From Neobacillus soli NBRC 102451 (GTDB lineage: Bacteria > Bacillota > Bacilli > Bacillales > Cytobacillaceae): a DNA stretch of 64,000 bases. The notes under the pieces are model-generated. The model worked only from the letters and a program-made list of their open reading frames with translations, made no database searches and was not told the origin of the DNA. The stretch covers positions 1 to 64,000 of the forward strand of contig NZ_BCVI01000051.1 of the NCBI RefSeq assembly GCF_001591665.1, written 5' to 3'. Each line of letters opens with the position of its first letter. The first letter of the stretch is position 1. Position numbers and translations under genes: made by a program. Shown here piece after piece: positions 61,831 through 64,000 of the stretch.

Positions 61831-61936
61831 ATGGAGCGCGGAGCAAAGAATAAGGCACGTCAATCGGCAAAAATAACAGTAGAAAATTTCAACCTGCTTC
61901 CGCAAACGCCTCTCAAAGATTTCGCCTTTGAAACTT
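61831..61936 (+). pseudogene. Relic of the 3' end of a second XRE-TPR regulator
   Basis: One + strand frame reads RGAKNKARQSAKITVENFNL and LPQTPLKDFAFETL. The XRE-TPR protein ending at 60104 has FGAKDKALQLAKIAVENFER and LPHTPFKDFATDS at its C-terminus, so about 33 codons are clearly homologous, about two thirds identical. Nothing upstream of this point matches. It is a leftover of a duplicated or replaced regulator gene, now running into the 3' end of the DUF3006 gene on the other strand. Confidence 0.75.
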
Positions 61937-61954
61937 TAAGCTCTACTCACCTCA

Positions 61955-62167
61955 CTACTCCCATATATCTTCCATCAATTTATTGATTCGCTCTCTTCTC
62001 TCCTTTGTTCCTTGCTTATCAATAGAGAGATCATTTTCCTTTATCACGAGAACGTCTCCCGCTTTCGCCCCATTTGGCAGACTTTCTTTGCTGATATCCA
62101 TAAATGAGCCATCTTCTTTTTCACAAACGGCCAGCTCTCCTTCAAATCTATCAATGATTACCTTCAC
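61955..62167 (-). CDS. DUF3006 family protein
   Basis: A 70-residue protein of the small DUF3006 family (MKVIIDRFEGELAVCEKEDG, then LPNGAKAGDVLVI and a basic-acidic tail). The family regularly follows ComEC-like metallo-beta-lactamase genes, as here, with only a 12-base gap, so both are co-translated. The GTG start follows AGGAG by eight bases. Function unknown. Confidence 0.88.
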   Translation of the reverse strand: MKVIIDRFEGELAVCEKEDGSFMDISKESLPNGAKAGDVLVIKENDLSIDKQGTKERRERINKLMEDIWE

Positions 62168-62179
62168 TTAACTCACTCC

Positions 62180-63460
62180 TTATTTGGGAATAAACGATGT
62201 TTGGGTTTGATATTCTTTTCCATCTTTCTGAACAGTAATATCAATTAACACTTTAAAACCAGCTTTCGCCCTGCTTATTTTGACAGGTAAGGGTGTTCCA
62301 ACTGTCCCTGTATAGGTTGTGTCTTTGCTCGTAAAGTGAAAAATGGCACTATACGTTGCGCCTTTCATTCCGGTTACATCTAAGTGGATGGTTTGATATT
62401 GGTCAGGATTTGGATTATCCACTTTTGCTTTAAGAGAAGTAGTGCTTGATTGATTTGTTTTTGGTGTTTCGGTTTTAACTGGCTTTTCAGGTGTCGCCGC
62501 TGCATTGTTTTTCACAGTATTTTGTTCAATTTTTGAAGGGTCAGTATTAAAGGTTATTGTTTTTCCATTACTTGTGGCGATAATCGTTCCTTGTTGAGCC
62601 GTCCTAAATACCTTAATGTTGTGTTCCTGCATTCTTTGGAGAATTTCAGCAGTTGGATGTCCATATTGATTATCTTTTCCAGCCGATACGATGGCAAATT
62701 TCGGCTTCACTTGAGACAAAAAGGCTTCACTTGTAGAAGTATTTGCCCCATGATGCCCTAATTTTAGCACATCAGCCTGGATATCCTGTCCCGAAGCAAT
62801 CATGTCCTTTTCAGCTTCCATGGTTGCATCACCTGTAAAAAGAAAATTGTTTTCTCCATTTGTGATTCTTAATACAGCACTAGAAGAATTCAAGTCTTCA
62901 CCGTAGGATGAAACCGGCGATACAAAATGAGCATCTACTCCTGGTAAACCTAAAGAAACGCCACCTTTAGCTTCTTTCAATTTTAACCCTTCATTTTTAA
63001 CTGCCACGAGGAAGTCTTCAAATGTTTTGGTGGTATGAGTGACTTTTGGCATGTAGACTGATTTAACTGTCATATTTTCGAGAACAGTATCCAATCCCCC
63101 GATATGGTCTGCATCGGGGTGTGTTGCAATCATGACCTCAATATCGTCTACATGATATTTATGAAGAAAGGCAACCACGTCATCGCCTCGATCATTTTTT
63201 CCCCCATCAATTAAAATGTCATCACCATTTGGCGTCTTAATATAAATGCTATCCCCTTGTCCTACATCTAAATAATAAACTTGCATGATTCCTGAAGTTT
63301 CCGCTGGTTTTGAAACAGGTTTCGTTGGTTTGGCATCAGTAGTAGTTGGTTTGTTGACTTTAACCGAAGCTTGTTCCTTTTGAGCTGGAGCACTCTGACA
63401 GGCAACTAAAGAACTTGCAAGGAACAAACAAGTAAATACTTTTAATAACCTTTTCTTCAT
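62180..63460 (-). CDS. MBL-fold hydrolase lipoprotein (ComEC/Rec2-like)
   Basis: A 426-residue lipoprotein: signal 1-21 ending SLVAC (Cys21), a low-complexity linker, the MBL domain at about 60-290 with YYLDVGQGDSIYIK, the metal motif THPDADHIGG, LFTGDATMEAEKDM and LKLGHHGANTSTSEAF, then a Thr/Pro-rich linker and a small C-terminal beta domain. It resembles the extracellular part of ComEC, probably a secreted nuclease or phosphodiesterase. ATG 63460 is chosen; the in-frame GTG 63475 has no site. Confidence 0.9.
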   Translation of the reverse strand: MKKRLLKVFTCLFLASSLVACQSAPAQKEQASVKVNKPTTTDAKPTKPVSKPAETSGIMQVYYLDVGQGDSIYIKTPNGDDILIDGGKNDRGDDVVAFLHKYHVDDIEVMIATHPDADHIGGLDTVLENMTVKSVYMPKVTHTTKTFEDFLVAVKNEGLKLKEAKGGVSLGLPGVDAHFVSPVSSYGEDLNSSSAVLRITNGENNFLFTGDATMEAEKDMIASGQDIQADVLKLGHHGANTSTSEAFLSQVKPKFAIVSAGKDNQYGHPTAEILQRMQEHNIKVFRTAQQGTIIATSNGKTITFNTDPSKIEQNTVKNNAAATPEKPVKTETPKTNQSSTTSLKAKVDNPNPDQYQTIHLDVTGMKGATYSAIFHFTSKDTTYTGTVGTPLPVKISRAKAGFKVLIDITVQKDGKEYQTQTSFIPK

Positions 63461-63512
63461 CTTATAAATCCCCACTTTTTTCTATGATATCTGTATTTTT
63501 TAAAAAAAATAT

Positions 63513-64000
63513 CTACGGTTTTACGATGTCCTTTAGGCAGTGAAGCTGGCAATATTGATAGGGTATATTGGAGAATACTGCTTCAAATGCAAGTCGTATT
63601 GAATTTTACCATCACTAACAAAACCAAGAATTGGGAACCCATAATCTATAATCGGCTTGATGAATTCTAAAAGCTCTTCGGTCGAACTACTCACCACATT
63701 CTTAGCAGCTAAGATTGTCCCACTGAGAACCTCTCTAATGATATAAAGTGTTTCTTTACCTTTTTCCAGCTGCATACCATCCATGGAAAGAATAATTCCT
63801 TTGTGTGTATCAACCGTTTTTTTAAGAATTTCTTTAATGGTATCCTCAGCACTGGCACGAAGTAAAACAGCATATCTTTCATATAGCTTCTGAACATGGC
63901 GCTCTGAAACAACCACACCGCGTCTATTTAGGATATCCATGATTTCTTTACGAGTCTTGCGCTCTTTAAAACGGAGTTCACCAACTAAGGCCAGAACATC
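63513..64000 (-). pseudogene. Decayed transposase (extends past the window edge)
   Basis: From the right edge the - strand reads a winged-helix segment RKEIMDILNRRGVVVSERHV, a DDE-type first Asp in GIILSMDGMQLEKG, and a second in GFVSDGK. Then a frame shift near 63560 occurs: the open frame ends FTA at 63533, while the next frame gives YQYCQLHCLKDIVKP, the expected continuation, and stops at 63513. No inverted repeat was seen on this side. The IS family is not assigned. Confidence 0.65.

Overview
The window is low-GC Bacillaceae chromosome, inferred to be Bacillus- or Neobacillus-like. The evidence is the spore-gene neighbourhood yfhJ-sspK-yfhH-recX-yfhF-yfhE-yfhD, the argCJBD-carAB-argF order known from Bacillus subtilis, an S-box riboswitch, strong GGAGG ribosome sites with many TTG and GTG starts, and a TapA/SipW/CalY matrix locus. 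No rRNA or tRNA gene was seen.

Layout. 1-4.2 kb: small sporulation and housekeeping genes. 4.2-7 kb: a DoxX membrane protein whose leader carries two Rex/Fnr-type palindromes, then two family 2 glycosyltransferases. 7-8.6 kb: homoserine dehydrogenase behind a SAM-I riboswitch. 8.6-21.1 kb: arginine biosynthesis in two units, argC-J-B-D-carA-carB-argF and argG-argH, each with ARG boxes on its promoter; the argG-argH spacer holds five motif copies at an exact 21-bp period. 21.3-26.2 kb: an LnrJKLMN-like operon (ABC-2 exporter plus two-component system). 26.4-29.7 kb: DUF4395 protein, aroK-aroD and a PrsA foldase.

29.8-40.2 kb is the most unusual part. It holds sipW, a TapA-like gene without a normal start codon, two paralogous M4 neutral proteases, calY (camelysin/TasA family), a propeptide-only M4 relative broken at an 8-A run, and an 1111-residue protein fusing a complete M4 protease to a complete Xaa-Pro dipeptidyl-peptidase (S15). 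Next to it (40.7-46.4 kb) lies a dipeptide/oligopeptide ABC operon, and at 50.2 kb a POT peptide transporter. Together these suggest a secreted-protein degradation and peptide-uptake module beside a biofilm-matrix module.

46.4-64 kb is a mosaic: an acyl-CoA dehydrogenase, a TipAS-type MerR regulator, a second DoxX protein, a BglG-type antiterminator with an N-acetylglucosamine PTS and a separate EIIA, a methyltransferase preceded by one orphan CRISPR-like repeat, an SH3 protein, an MFS exporter divergent from an XRE-TPR regulator with paired palindromic operators, an EamA transporter, and an MBL hydrolase/DUF3006 pair. Gene debris is common here: fragments of a BCCT transporter, atpB, a YgbA-type gene with an amber codon, the 3' end of an XRE-TPR gene, and a decayed transposase at the right edge.
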